Shown piece by piece: positions 1 through 9,572 of a stretch of DNA of 64,000 nucleotides. Below the pieces are notes generated by a model that was not told the origin of the DNA, made no database searches, and was given only the letters and a program-made list of their open reading frames with translations. The DNA is from Afipia sp. GTDB lineage: Bacteria; Pseudomonadota; Alphaproteobacteria; Rhizobiales; Xanthobacteraceae. Both the position numbers and the translations under genes were made by a program. The stretch covers positions 52,308-116,307 of the forward strand of contig JANINQ010000018.1 in the NCBI GenBank assembly GCA_024508675.1, read 5' to 3'. Every line of letters begins with the position of its first letter. Position 1 is the stretch's first letter.

Positions 1-489
1 GGCGTGCCAACCAGTATGGACGGCGCACGGTCGTTTCGGGAATCTCGGGACTACGGCACTCATATCCTTGTGAATCCCTGATCTCCAGACGATGTCTGGA
101 TTGCGCGGAGCTTGATCGGCTTGTGAAGATCGGGATGCCCGGAGGTCGAGAACAGCGTTCCCCCGCATCATGCGATGAAACCACTGCACTTCTCGTCCAT
201 TACGATTTCGATTTTCGGATGTCTGATTTCCGAATTATTCGGATTATCAGAGCCGTGAATCGACAATAATCATTGTTAGGAAAATTCATCAGTCCGAATG
301 CGGAGTCGGTACTGCTTCGCCAAAGAGCACTGGTATGTGGGGTGGCCTGAAGCAGATAAGCCCCAGGCGTACGTCACCCCGAGTGAGGGAATCCCATAGG
401 AAGAAGAGGCATAAGTGCCTTTGTCGGCGAGTATTATTCCTGTTTCAGATATCGAGGCGTTTCCTCCCCAGACTTGAGGATGTCATTCT
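1..489. other. Upstream region without a recognisable gene
   Basis: No open frame here looks like a real protein and no tRNA or ncRNA is recognised. The only visible structure is a pair of small AT-rich dyads at 230-276, listed separately. It may be the far end of an intergenic region or a gene remnant cut by the window edge. Confidence 0.4.
230..276. promoter_or_regulatory. Two AT-rich dyads upstream of the first LysR gene
   Basis: Position 230-242 reads CCGAATTATTCGG, two 6-nt arms around a single T. Position 263-276 holds ACAAT and ATTGT arms separated by 4 nt. Small AT-rich dyads of this kind are common LysR targets, but these lie more than 200 nt from the gene start, so a link to the LysR gene at 490 is only a guess. 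Confidence 0.25.
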
Positions 490-1437
490 GTGTCGCGGCA
501 CCTTCCACCTTTAACGTCATTGCGCCAGTTCGAAGCAGCGGCCCGATATGAGAGCTTTTCAAAAGCGGCCAAAGAACTTGGGCAGACTGCGAGCGCGGTA
601 AGTCATGCCATCGATGCTCTTGAAAAGCATCTTGGAATTGTTCTCTTCAAACGGGAAGGACGCGGCGTAGCGCTGACGGCGGCAGGTCAAACCTTCGTCG
701 CTTACGTTCGTGATGGATTGACGATGATTGCATCGGGCGCCGAGCGGTTGCCCGGACGGCCAACTGACCGGCATGTCGTACTCAGCGTCGTCCCAACCTT
801 CGCCCAGCGATTTCTTGTTCCCCGGATACCCGGCTTTCGTAAACAGCATCCCGGAATTCGGCTGTCGATCGACACATCTCATCGGTTGATAACCTTCCCG
901 CATGACACTGCTGATCTGTCGATCAGGTTTGGCCGAGGGGTATGGCCAAGCGCAAAATCTGAATTGCTGTTTCGCGAGAGCCTGATCCCGGTGGCGTCTC
1001 CGTCCTATCTTGCGACGATAACCAAGGCGGGAGTTATCAATTGGTCTCTCGCAACATTCATCTGCGTCTCGCTTCTGGAGCACGATTGGGGAGCGTGGAG
1101 AAGAGCTGTTGGCATGGAAGCGCATGTCGGCGACGAGCTTCACTTCGATACCGCCCATCTTGCCTATGATGCCGCTGTCGCTGGGATGGGTATTGCCCTT
1201 GGGCGGCTACCGATGGTTCTGCCCGAACTGGAGTCGGGTGCGCTGGTATCGGCAATGCAGCCGGTTCTCGACATCGAGTCGGGGTATTGGCTTGTCGGGG
1301 CAGAGGATCGGGAGACCCGGCCTTCTGTTGAGGCTTTTCGCCGCTGGTTGTTGCAGGAAGCTGAATCGTATTGCGCAATGGTAGAGTATCCCATCGCGCG
1401 GTTGCGTGTTGATGGACATCACGAAGCAAGACTCTGA
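490..1437 (+). CDS. LysR-family transcriptional regulator (GcvA-like)
   Basis: This 315-residue protein has the standard LysR layout. An N-terminal winged helix-turn-helix lies at about residues 9-68, with the typical SFSKAAKELGQTASAVSHAI helix region, and is followed by a substrate-binding-like effector domain. The opening PPLTSLRQFEAAAR resembles the GcvA/AmpR branch. The start is a GTG at 490. The gene is transcribed alone toward a convergent LysR gene, and a perfect 10-bp hairpin lies just after its stop. The target is unknown; no divergent partner is visible within the window, so its regulon cannot be assigned. It is sure as a LysR protein but unsure in its specific role. Confidence 0.9.
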   Translation: MSRHLPPLTSLRQFEAAARYESFSKAAKELGQTASAVSHAIDALEKHLGIVLFKREGRGVALTAAGQTFVAYVRDGLTMIASGAERLPGRPTDRHVVLSVVPTFAQRFLVPRIPGFRKQHPGIRLSIDTSHRLITFPHDTADLSIRFGRGVWPSAKSELLFRESLIPVASPSYLATITKAGVINWSLATFICVSLLEHDWGAWRRAVGMEAHVGDELHFDTAHLAYDAAVAGMGIALGRLPMVLPELESGALVSAMQPVLDIESGYWLVGAEDRETRPSVEAFRRWLLQEAESYCAMVEYPIARLRVDGHHEARL

Positions 1438-1438
1438 A

Positions 1439-1466
1439 GCGTCAAGAAGCCAAGGATTCTTGACGC
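1439..1466. terminator. Hairpin between convergent LysR genes
   Basis: A perfect inverted repeat (GCGTCAAGAA, 8-nt loop, TTCTTGACGC) starts two bases after the stop of the first LysR gene and precedes the end of the convergent LysR gene at 1502. There is no clear T-run on either side, so it is either a weak bidirectional terminator or an mRNA 3-prime end stabiliser. Confidence 0.5.
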
Positions 1467-1501
1467 GTTCACTTGCGAGGTCCGGCGCAGTGGAATGAAA
1501 T

Positions 1502-2431
1502 TTACTGTGAGCGTGCGCGAAGCTCGCGCGGTGCCTTCAGCACTTTCCGTGGTTCGACTATGTTCTCGCCAACCCGTTTCCGGACAACCTGCTGAAGGAC
1601 GTCCCGCAAATCAGAAGCTGCAGGAGACAGTTCCGATGCGGTCAGCATTCGCAGTTCAATCGCAGGCAGAGGTGGAAATCCGAACTCCGCGCCCACATCG
1701 CGAATGCCCGGTGGAACGCGATGGCTGGTTCTCGGAGAGATGCCGTATCCCGATTGCAGGGCGGCCCAGACGCCGGGCAGGCTCGGCGTTGTGAGGGACA
1801 AGCGCCAGCGAAGTTTGTTGCCTTCCAGGACCTGGAAGGCTGCCTGGCGGAACAGGCACGGGTGATCGAACACGACAAGCGGAATTGGATCTTGCACTTC
1901 GGATCGGCTCATGCCCTTTCCGCCAAACCACATCATCGGCAGAGAAGCGATCAAGGTGCCGTGGTTGGAAGAGTTGGGTTTGAAGAAAGCCAGTGCGACA
2001 TCGAGCCGGCCGGAGTTGATTTCCTCTTCGAGCGAGTAATTGCGGCCAGCGCGGACTTCAACGTGAATTGCCGGGCGCCTCTGGGAAAATTGCCCGAGTG
2101 CATCGGGCATTACGTCCTCAAAGAAGTCTTGGGGAAGTCCCATTCGGACGGATGCAGCGGCGGCTGTGGAGCCGACAGAGGCCGCGGCCTCGTCATTGAG
2201 AGCAATGATCCGGCGCGCATACATGAGAAGGGAATCGCCAGCCTCGGTCGGGACGAGGCCGCGCCCGTTACGGCGAAACAGGGGTTGTCCTGCCTGTTCT
2301 TCGAGTTTCTTCAACTGCATGCTGACGGCGGACTGTGAGCGGCCAAGCTGGGAGGCTGCCCGGGCGAAGCTTCCGAGCTCGAGTCCCAGGACCATCGTGC
2401 GCAAGGCGTCCATGTCGAAGTTCGGCTTCAT
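1502..2431 (-). CDS. LysR-family transcriptional regulator
   Basis: This 309-residue LysR protein starts MKPNFDMDALRTMVLG, with the helix-turn-helix at about residues 9-66 (AASQLGRSQSAVSMQLKKLE), followed by a substrate-binding domain. The frame stays open far upstream to 3316, but that extension runs antisense to the next gene and has no family similarity, so the ATG at 2431 is chosen. The gene is divergent from the RraA-like gene at 2558 across a 126-nt AT-rich intergenic region, the usual layout for a LysR regulator of the neighbouring operon. It therefore probably controls the 2558-7702 gene row, which is an inference from position only. Confidence 0.88.
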   Translation of the reverse strand: MKPNFDMDALRTMVLGLELGSFARAASQLGRSQSAVSMQLKKLEEQAGQPLFRRNGRGLVPTEAGDSLLMYARRIIALNDEAAASVGSTAAAASVRMGLPQDFFEDVMPDALGQFSQRRPAIHVEVRAGRNYSLEEEINSGRLDVALAFFKPNSSNHGTLIASLPMMWFGGKGMSRSEVQDPIPLVVFDHPCLFRQAAFQVLEGNKLRWRLSLTTPSLPGVWAALQSGYGISPRTSHRVPPGIRDVGAEFGFPPLPAIELRMLTASELSPAASDLRDVLQQVVRKRVGENIVEPRKVLKAPRELRARSQ

Positions 2432-2557
2432 TCTTTTGAATTCCAAAATTGTGATTTCAGAACTATATGATATTCGAAACAATTGTCCATTGCTAGTGTC
2501 CAGGCAATCGAGCGGCTGATTTCGCTGAAATCGCGGTCCGGCACGCTCTGGAGAAGC

Positions 2558-3277
2558 ATGGAGATTGTAATCTTGAGCCAGGCGCTGGTTGACCAACTTA
2601 ACAAACTTACGACGCCTTATCTGGCGGATGGCTGCCTGAGGACGGGCGTTCCCATCCGCTTTGCGCCGGCTGGCGTCCGTCCGCTCAATAGCAACATGCG
2701 GTTGGCGGGGCGCGCCCGGCCAGTTCGTCATGTGGGCAGCATCGATATTTTTTTCGAAGCTCTTGAGGGAGCCTCGGCTGGTGATGTCATCGTTATCGAT
2801 AACGGTGCGCGTGTAGACGAGGCGTGCATTGGCGACATTGTTGTGCTTGAGGCCAAGGCGGCGGGAATGGCCGGCTTCGTCGTATGGGGACTGCATCGCG
2901 ACAGTGCGGAACTCAGCGAGATCGGCTTTCCGGTGTTCAGCATGGGGTCGTTGCCGACAGGCCCGCAGCGTCTGCATGTCAGGCCGCCGGATATTCTGAG
3001 CCGTGCGACCGTTGGTACGCATGCCATCACGTCCAGCGATTTTGTCGTGGGCGACGCCAATGGGGTTCTCTTCCTGCCGGAAGATCGTCTTGAAGACATC
3101 GTTACTGCGGCCATTGCCTATCGTGAGACCGAAGCGCGTCAGCTCAAGGGCATGAAGGAAGGCCGCAGCTACCGCAACCAGACGCGGTTCAGCGAATACC
3201 TGGCACGGAGGCAGCGTGAGCCGAGTTACGGCTTCCGTCAGCACCTGAAGGACATCGAGGCCGCGGGCGAAGTCTAA
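2558..3277 (+). CDS. RraA-like / HMG-CHA aldolase-type protein
   Basis: The protein belongs to the RraA-like (dimethylmenaquinone methyltransferase-like) fold, about 239 residues long. Family features include [20 protein letters not shown] and, near it, [16 protein letters not shown], matching the arginine/aspartate loop of class II pyruvate aldolases of this family, then [16 protein letters not shown]. The ATG at 2558 has GGAG 4 nt upstream and begins [14 protein letters not shown], a normal N-terminus, so an earlier TTG at 2483 is not used. Members are either RNase E inhibitors or divalent-metal aldolases cleaving 4-hydroxy-4-methyl-2-oxoglutarate or oxaloacetate. With a catabolic neighbourhood, an aldolase or decarboxylase role is more likely than RNase control. 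Confidence 0.75.
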   Translation: MEIVILSQALVDQLNKLTTPYLADGCLRTGVPIRFAPAGVRPLNSNMRLAGRARPVRHVGSIDIFFEALEGASAGDVIVIDNGARVDEACIGDIVVLEAKAAGMAGFVVWGLHRDSAELSEIGFPVFSMGSLPTGPQRLHVRPPDILSRATVGTHAITSSDFVVGDANGVLFLPEDRLEDIVTAAIAYRETEARQLKGMKEGRSYRNQTRFSEYLARRQREPSYGFRQHLKDIEAAGEV

Positions 3278-3406
3278 GGGCCGCGGACAATACAAAACAA
3301 ACGCGACGAAGCGCATGCGTGGTCAGTCGAAAGCAGGAAAATCTTTCTGCGCGACTGACCAGGCAATTGTTGCTTGCAACTCACCATCAGACCAATCGAG
3401 GAAAAA

Positions 3407-4381
3407 GTGACCAAAGCTATCATCATTGACAAGACGGGCGGACCGGAAGCGCTGCAGTGGAAGGACGTTCAGGTCGGCGAACCGGGCGAGGGACAGGTCC
3501 GTGTTCGCAACACGGCGATCGGCCTGAACTATATTGACGTCTATATGCGCTCCGGTCTGTATCCCATCCCGCTGCCGGGCGGCCTTGGGCTTGAAGCTGC
3601 CGGTGTCATCGAGGCCGTCGGCCCGGGGGTAAGCCATGTCAAGGCAGGCGATCGTGTTGCCTATGCCGGTGGCCCTCCAGGTGCGTACTCGGAAAAGCGT
3701 GTGATGCCGGCGGCGCCTCTGGTGAAGCTCCCGGACAATGTCTCCGATCAGGATGCTGCGGCCTTGCTGTTGAAGGGCATGACTGTTCAGTTCCTGATCC
3801 GCCGTACCTACAAGGTGAAGGCTGGTGAAACCGTTCTGCTGCATGCAGCGGCTGGCGGCGTCGGCCTCATTGCCTGTCAGTGGCTGAAGGCCCTAGGCGT
3901 GACGGTCATCGGTACCGTCAGCAGCGAGGAGAAGGCGGCTCTTGCCAAGGCAAATGGCTGCACCCATACGATCCTCTACACCAAGGAAAACTTCGCAGAG
4001 CGCGTTCGTGAATTGACGAATGGAGCTGGTGTGCCGGTCGTTTATGACTCGGTTGGCAAGGTGACCTGGGAGGATTCTCTGTCGTGCTTGCAGCCCCTCG
4101 GCCTGATGGTGAGCTTCGGCAACACCTCCGGCCCCGTTGCACCGGTCAATATCGGTCAGCTCGCCGCCAAGGGCTCGCTATTCGTGACGCGGCCGGCGCT
4201 TGCGACCTACACTGCGAAGCCTGCCGATCTTCAGGCCACCGCTGCCGATCTGTTTGACGTGATGACCAGCGGCAAGGTTAAGGCAGAGATCGCGCAGACC
4301 TTCCCGCTGAAGGATGCCGCAGACGCGCACCGCGCCCTTGAAGGCAGCAAGACGGTCGGCTCGACCATCTTGATTCCTTGA
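3407..4381 (+). CDS. NADPH:quinone oxidoreductase (zeta-crystallin type MDR)
   Basis: This 324-residue medium-chain reductase of the quinone oxidoreductase branch has a GroES-like N-terminal half (GLNYIDVYMRSGLYPIPLPG) and a Rossmann half with the nucleotide motif AAAGGVGLIACQWLK. It lacks the zinc-binding cysteines of alcohol dehydrogenases. The GTG at 3407, preceded by GAGGA, gives the family-typical start VTKAIIIDKTGGPEAL; an upstream ATG at 3374 adds residues unlike the family. It follows the RraA-like gene by 129 nt. QOR proteins reduce quinones or enals with NADPH; the substrate here is unknown. Confidence 0.88.
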   Translation: MTKAIIIDKTGGPEALQWKDVQVGEPGEGQVRVRNTAIGLNYIDVYMRSGLYPIPLPGGLGLEAAGVIEAVGPGVSHVKAGDRVAYAGGPPGAYSEKRVMPAAPLVKLPDNVSDQDAAALLLKGMTVQFLIRRTYKVKAGETVLLHAAAGGVGLIACQWLKALGVTVIGTVSSEEKAALAKANGCTHTILYTKENFAERVRELTNGAGVPVVYDSVGKVTWEDSLSCLQPLGLMVSFGNTSGPVAPVNIGQLAAKGSLFVTRPALATYTAKPADLQATAADLFDVMTSGKVKAEIAQTFPLKDAADAHRALEGSKTVGSTILIP

Positions 4382-4389
4382 GGTCGATG

Positions 4390-4434
4390 AGAGTTGGCGG
4401 ACGCGGTGCCTTGCATTGCGTCTCGCCAATCTCT
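4390..4434 (+). other. Imperfect hairpin between qor-like and aldehyde dehydrogenase genes
   Basis: TTGGCG at 4394-4399 pairs with CGCCAA at 4424-4429, flanked inside by ACGC/GCGT and outside by GAG/CTC with small bulges. It has no T-run. It may trim or stabilise the transcript between the two genes. Confidence 0.3.
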
Positions 4435-4552
4435 GGTTTGAAAGGACGAGCGCGATGGCGACTGCAATGTCTGCCGCGCGCTTTGCGTAGTCCGACTTGG
4501 TCCAAGGCCGCTGAGCAGAGGCTCTTGCGGTTGTCGATATGAGGCAGAAGCG

Positions 4553-5986
4553 ATGAGCAAATTGCACCGGAATCTGATCGACGGTGAGTGGGTGAGTGGC
4601 GAAGCCGCCCCTAACATCAACCCGTCCAATCTGAATGATGTTATCGGTGATTATGCCCGCGCAACCAAGGCCGATACGGAAGCCGCGATCTCCGCAGCAA
4701 AAGCCGCTTTTCCTGCATGGTCACGATCCGGCCTGCTTCAGCGTCACGCCATTTTACGCAAAGCTGCAGACGAGATACTTGCCCGCAAGGATGAACTCGG
4801 ACGGTTGCTTTCGCGAGAGGAAGGCAAGACGCTGGCTGAGGGGATCGGCGAAGCGACGCGTGCGGGGCAGGTCTTTGAATTCTTTGCTGGCGAGGCATTG
4901 CGTCTCGCCGGTGAAATCCTGCCGAGCGTTCGCCCGGGCGTTACCGTCGAGGTGACACGCGAGGCCGTTGGCGTTGTCGGAATGATTACGCCGTGGAATT
5001 TTCCGCTCGCGATTCCCTCCTGGAAGATCGCTCCGGCGCTCTGTCACGGTAACACTGTGGTGTTCAAGCCGGCTGACCTTGTGCCGGGTTCGGCCTGGGC
5101 GATTGTCGATATTCTTCATCGCGCAGGATTGCCCAAGGGTGTTCTTAATCTCGTAATGGGCCGAGGGTCGGTTGTAGGTCAGACGATTCTGGACAGCCCA
5201 AAGGTGGACGCGATCACGTTCACCGGCTCCGTTGGCACAGGAAAGCGTGTGGCGGAGGCCTCTGTCGCCCACATGCGGAAGTTCCAGCTCGAGATGGGCG
5301 GCAAGAACCCCTTTATCGTGCTCGATGATGCCGATCTTGGTGTGGCCGTCGATAGCGCGGTCAACGGTGCATTCTTCTCCACCGGGCAGCGATGCACTGC
5401 GTCCTCGCGTTTCATCGTAACACAGGGCATTCATGATCGCTTCGTCTCGGCGGTCACCGACAAGCTGAAGAGCCTCGTGGTCGACGATGCCTTGAAGGAT
5501 GGCACGCACATCGGCCCTGTTGTGGACGAAAATCAGCTCGCTCAGGATCAGAAATACATCGCGATCGGACGTGACGAAGGAGCGACGCTTGCGTTCGGAG
5601 GCGAAAGGCTCAATCGCCAGACGCCGGGTTTCTATCTTCAACCGGCATTATTTGTGGATGCCACAAACGACATGCGCATCTCCCGTGAGGAGATTTTTGG
5701 ACCGGTTGCGTCGGTTATCCGCGTGAAGGATTACGACGAAGCGCTGGCCGTCGCGAACGATACACCGTTCGGCTTGTCGGCCGGTATCTGCACGACGAGC
5801 CTCAAGCATGCCACGCACTTCAAGCGTAACGCAGAGGCGGGAATGGTGATGGTCAACTTGCCAACAGCGGGAGTCGATTTCCACGTTCCCTTCGGCGGAC
5901 GAAAAGGGTCGTCCTATGGCTCACGCGAGCAGGGCAAGTACGCAGCCGAGTTCTACACCACGGTCAAGACTGCATACACCGGCTAA
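4553..5986 (+). CDS. NAD(P)-dependent aldehyde dehydrogenase, ketoglutarate-semialdehyde type
   Basis: This full-length ALDH-superfamily enzyme has 477 residues. Glu247 in LEMGGKNPF acts as general base and Cys281 in STGQRCTAS is the thioester nucleophile. The C-terminal segment GGRKGSSYGSREQGKYAAEF followed by YTTVKT is characteristic of alpha-ketoglutarate semialdehyde (2,5-dioxovalerate) dehydrogenases, which oxidise a dicarboxylic semialdehyde to 2-oxoglutarate at the end of sugar-acid and hydroxyproline pathways. No dehydratase for those routes is in the window, so the real substrate may be another semialdehyde. It lies in a same-strand row between the quinone reductase and the GlcG-like gene. 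Confidence 0.87.
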   Translation: MSKLHRNLIDGEWVSGEAAPNINPSNLNDVIGDYARATKADTEAAISAAKAAFPAWSRSGLLQRHAILRKAADEILARKDELGRLLSREEGKTLAEGIGEATRAGQVFEFFAGEALRLAGEILPSVRPGVTVEVTREAVGVVGMITPWNFPLAIPSWKIAPALCHGNTVVFKPADLVPGSAWAIVDILHRAGLPKGVLNLVMGRGSVVGQTILDSPKVDAITFTGSVGTGKRVAEASVAHMRKFQLEMGGKNPFIVLDDADLGVAVDSAVNGAFFSTGQRCTASSRFIVTQGIHDRFVSAVTDKLKSLVVDDALKDGTHIGPVVDENQLAQDQKYIAIGRDEGATLAFGGERLNRQTPGFYLQPALFVDATNDMRISREEIFGPVASVIRVKDYDEALAVANDTPFGLSAGICTTSLKHATHFKRNAEAGMVMVNLPTAGVDFHVPFGGRKGSSYGSREQGKYAAEFYTTVKTAYTG

Positions 5987-6070
5987 GGAAGTCAGGCCAA
6001 CATCGCAAGAAACATCAGGGCGGGGAAGCTTCCCCGGCCTGATTCGGTATCAATAGTGAAGGAGAAAAGA

Positions 6071-6499
6071 GTGTTTGGCCCGACGCTTGCTGACGCAAAC
6101 CGGATCATAGCGATCGCTTTTGAGAAGGCGTCCGAACTGGATCTCAAGCCAATTGCGGCTGCGGTTCTCGACCCGGGCGGGCATCTCGTTGCATTTCAGC
6201 GGCAGGATGAAGCATCGATTCTCCGTTTCGAGATTGCATTCGGTAAGGCCTATGGCGCGCTGGCCGTCGGCGTCGGTTCGCGCGCAGTAGCAAGGATGGC
6301 GGTTGAAAGACCGAATCTTGCGTTGGGACTTTCCGGCGTCTCTGGCGGCAAGATCGTTCCGCTTCCGGGCGGCGTGCTGATTCTTAGAAATGAGCAGATC
6401 ATTGGCGCAGTCGGCATAACCGGCGATACGTCCGATAACGATGAGCTTTGCGCCGTGTCCGGTGTCGAAGGCATCGGCTTTGAAGCTCAGTGCGAGTGA
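6071..6499 (+). CDS. GlcG/HbpS-family protein
   Basis: This 142-residue single-domain protein is of the GlcG (HbpS-like) family, with the typical LTLADA-like opening (PTLADANRIIAIAFEKA), the central AAVLDPGGHLVAFQRQD and the glycine-rich SGGKIVPLPGGVLI. The GTG at 6071 is chosen because AAGGAG lies 6 nt before it; a GTG at 6056 would place this ribosome site inside the gene. Members bind heme or small cofactors and commonly sit beside glycolate, propanediol or diol oxidation genes. The partner here is the alpha-hydroxyacid oxidase 51 nt downstream, which fits that pattern. Confidence 0.8.
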   Translation: MFGPTLADANRIIAIAFEKASELDLKPIAAAVLDPGGHLVAFQRQDEASILRFEIAFGKAYGALAVGVGSRAVARMAVERPNLALGLSGVSGGKIVPLPGGVLILRNEQIIGAVGITGDTSDNDELCAVSGVEGIGFEAQCE

Positions 6500-6550
6500 C
6501 CGTAATTCGACAGCGCTGAAACGAACATCTTCTTTCGGGATCGCTACATC

Positions 6551-7702
6551 ATGGCGCCAGTCACGACGATCAGGGATCTGCGCGAAATAGCGATGCGGCG
6601 CGTTCCCCGCGCGGTGTTCGACTATGCCGATCGTGGCTCCTATGAAGAGATCACCTTGCGTGACAATCGTGCGGATCTGGACGCGATCCAGCTGCGTTCG
6701 CGCGTGATGATCGATGTTGCGGATCGCTCAACGGCGACGGATATTGTTGGCGTGCCGTCAGCCTTGCCTTTGGCTATCGCTCCCACGGGCCTCACCGGTC
6801 TCTTTCATGGGGACGGTGAAATTCATGGTGCCCGTGCCGCGCGTGACGCCGGAATTCCGTTCTGTCTCAGCACGATGTCGATTTGCACAATCGAGGATGT
6901 TGCCGAGGCTGTTGGTGGGTCATTCTGGTTTCAGCTTTACATGATGAAAGACCGTGGCTTCTGCGCCTCCCTGCTCGAGCGGGCCAGACTGGCAGGCTGT
7001 TCGGCTCTGGTGCTGACGCTGGACTTGCAGGTTCAGGGACAACGGCATCACGACGTCAAAAGCGGCTTGACCGTGCCTCCGCGGCTGACAGCGAAAAATG
7101 CCTTTAACGTCGCGACAAAGCCGGCGTGGATCATGAGCATGCTCAAGGCGAGGCGGCGTTCCTTCGGAAATCTTGAAGGGCGTATCCCGGATGCCGATAG
7201 CCTCACGACGCTGTCCCAATGGATCGCCGGGCAATTCGATCCCTCATTGAGCTGGAAGGATCTGGAATGGGTCCGCGCCCGGTGGCCCGACAAGCTCATC
7301 CTGAAGGGAATTCTCGATCCCCGCGACGCGGCGATCGCCGCAGATTCCGGTGCGGACGCGATCATTGTTTCGAACCATGGCGGCCGCCAGCTCGATGGAG
7401 CGCTATCCTCGGTAAGGGCGCTTCCCGAGGTTGTCTCTGCGGTCGCGGGGCGCACTGAAATCATGTTCGATGGAGGGATCATGTCGGGTCAGGATGTGCT
7501 GAAGGCATGCGCCCTCGGTGCGTCATCCTGCCTGATCGGAAAAGCATTTCTCTATGCTCTTGCGGCCAACGGATATGAAGGCGTGCGCACAGCCATCGAA
7601 ATTATCCGCAAGGAACTGGACGTCTCCATGGCGCTCGCCGGCGTCACCACTCTGAAGGAGGTCAACAGGACAATTCTGGCGTCGGCTGGCAACCGGCGCT
7701 GA
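6551..7702 (+). CDS. FMN-dependent alpha-hydroxyacid oxidase/dehydrogenase (LldD family)
   Basis: This 383-residue TIM-barrel FMN enzyme oxidises an (S)-2-hydroxyacid to the 2-oxoacid, passing electrons to quinone or oxygen. The catalytic segment IVSNHGGRQLDGA carries His276 and the substrate-binding Arg, and FDGGIMSGQDVLKA is the phosphate-binding part. FQLYMMKDR and LTLDLQVQGQRHHD are also family features. The closest textbook relatives are L-lactate dehydrogenase and mandelate dehydrogenase, but the side-chain specificity cannot be read. It ends the 2558-7702 row, meets the Lrp-type gene tail to tail, and could supply 2-oxoacids to the adjacent 2-oxoacid dehydrogenase. Confidence 0.9.
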   Translation: MAPVTTIRDLREIAMRRVPRAVFDYADRGSYEEITLRDNRADLDAIQLRSRVMIDVADRSTATDIVGVPSALPLAIAPTGLTGLFHGDGEIHGARAARDAGIPFCLSTMSICTIEDVAEAVGGSFWFQLYMMKDRGFCASLLERARLAGCSALVLTLDLQVQGQRHHDVKSGLTVPPRLTAKNAFNVATKPAWIMSMLKARRRSFGNLEGRIPDADSLTTLSQWIAGQFDPSLSWKDLEWVRARWPDKLILKGILDPRDAAIAADSGADAIIVSNHGGRQLDGALSSVRALPEVVSAVAGRTEIMFDGGIMSGQDVLKACALGASSCLIGKAFLYALAANGYEGVRTAIEIIRKELDVSMALAGVTTLKEVNRTILASAGNRR

Positions 7703-7738
7703 GAAATGGTGTTTCACTGAAAAGATGTTTTGACGAGA

Positions 7739-8191
7739 TCAGATCGGTAGTTTGGTCGTCTTCTTCACGCATTTGAGCGAGAAGTGTGAGTTGACCGAGG
7801 CGACGCCGGGGAAATGCAGGAGCACTTTCTTGAGAAATTGCTCATACTGATCGATGCTTCCTACGATCACCCTGACAATGTAGTCGCTCTCGCCGCTCAT
7901 TGAAAAGCAATCCACGATCTCCGGGCGCCCCTGTGCGGTTTGCTCGAACGCCTCGAGCGTCGCCTCGTCATGCGCCTTGAGCCGGATATTGGCGAAGACG
8001 CTGATGCTGAGCCCCATAATGGTTGGGTCCAGAATCACTGCGCGTTCGCGAATAACGCCGCTTTCCTCCATCTGCTTGATGCGCCGCCAGCACGGCGTGT
8101 GCGATAGCCCGACCTTCTGCGCGAGGTCGGTCACGGAAATTTCCGGAGAATCCTGCAACACGCGCAGAATTTTGCGATCCATCTCATCCAC
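7739..8191 (-). CDS. bkdR: Lrp/AsnC-family regulator, probable bkd activator
   Basis: This 150-residue protein has an AsnC-type N-terminal helix-turn-helix (DLAQKVGLSHTPCWRRIKQM) and a C-terminal RAM effector domain (residues about 65-145, with DCFSMSGESDYIVRVIVGS). The GTG start at 8191 has AGGA 9 nt upstream; an internal ATG at 8182 lacks a site. It is divergent from the branched-chain 2-oxoacid dehydrogenase operon across 148 nt, exactly the arrangement of BkdR in Pseudomonas, an Lrp-type activator responding to branched-chain amino acids. The symbol is assigned by context and family, not by a sequence match. Confidence 0.85.
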   Translation of the reverse strand: MDEMDRKILRVLQDSPEISVTDLAQKVGLSHTPCWRRIKQMEESGVIRERAVILDPTIMGLSISVFANIRLKAHDEATLEAFEQTAQGRPEIVDCFSMSGESDYIVRVIVGSIDQYEQFLKKVLLHFPGVASVNSHFSLKCVKKTTKLPI

Positions 8192-8197
8192 GAAAAT

Positions 8198-9569
<1,372 letters not shown>

Positions 9570-9572
9570 GTC

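Noticed and set aside
2432..3316. N-terminal extension of the LysR gene at 1502-2431
   Set aside because: The extension is antisense to the RraA-like gene, and the LysR domain begins normally at the ATG at 2431.
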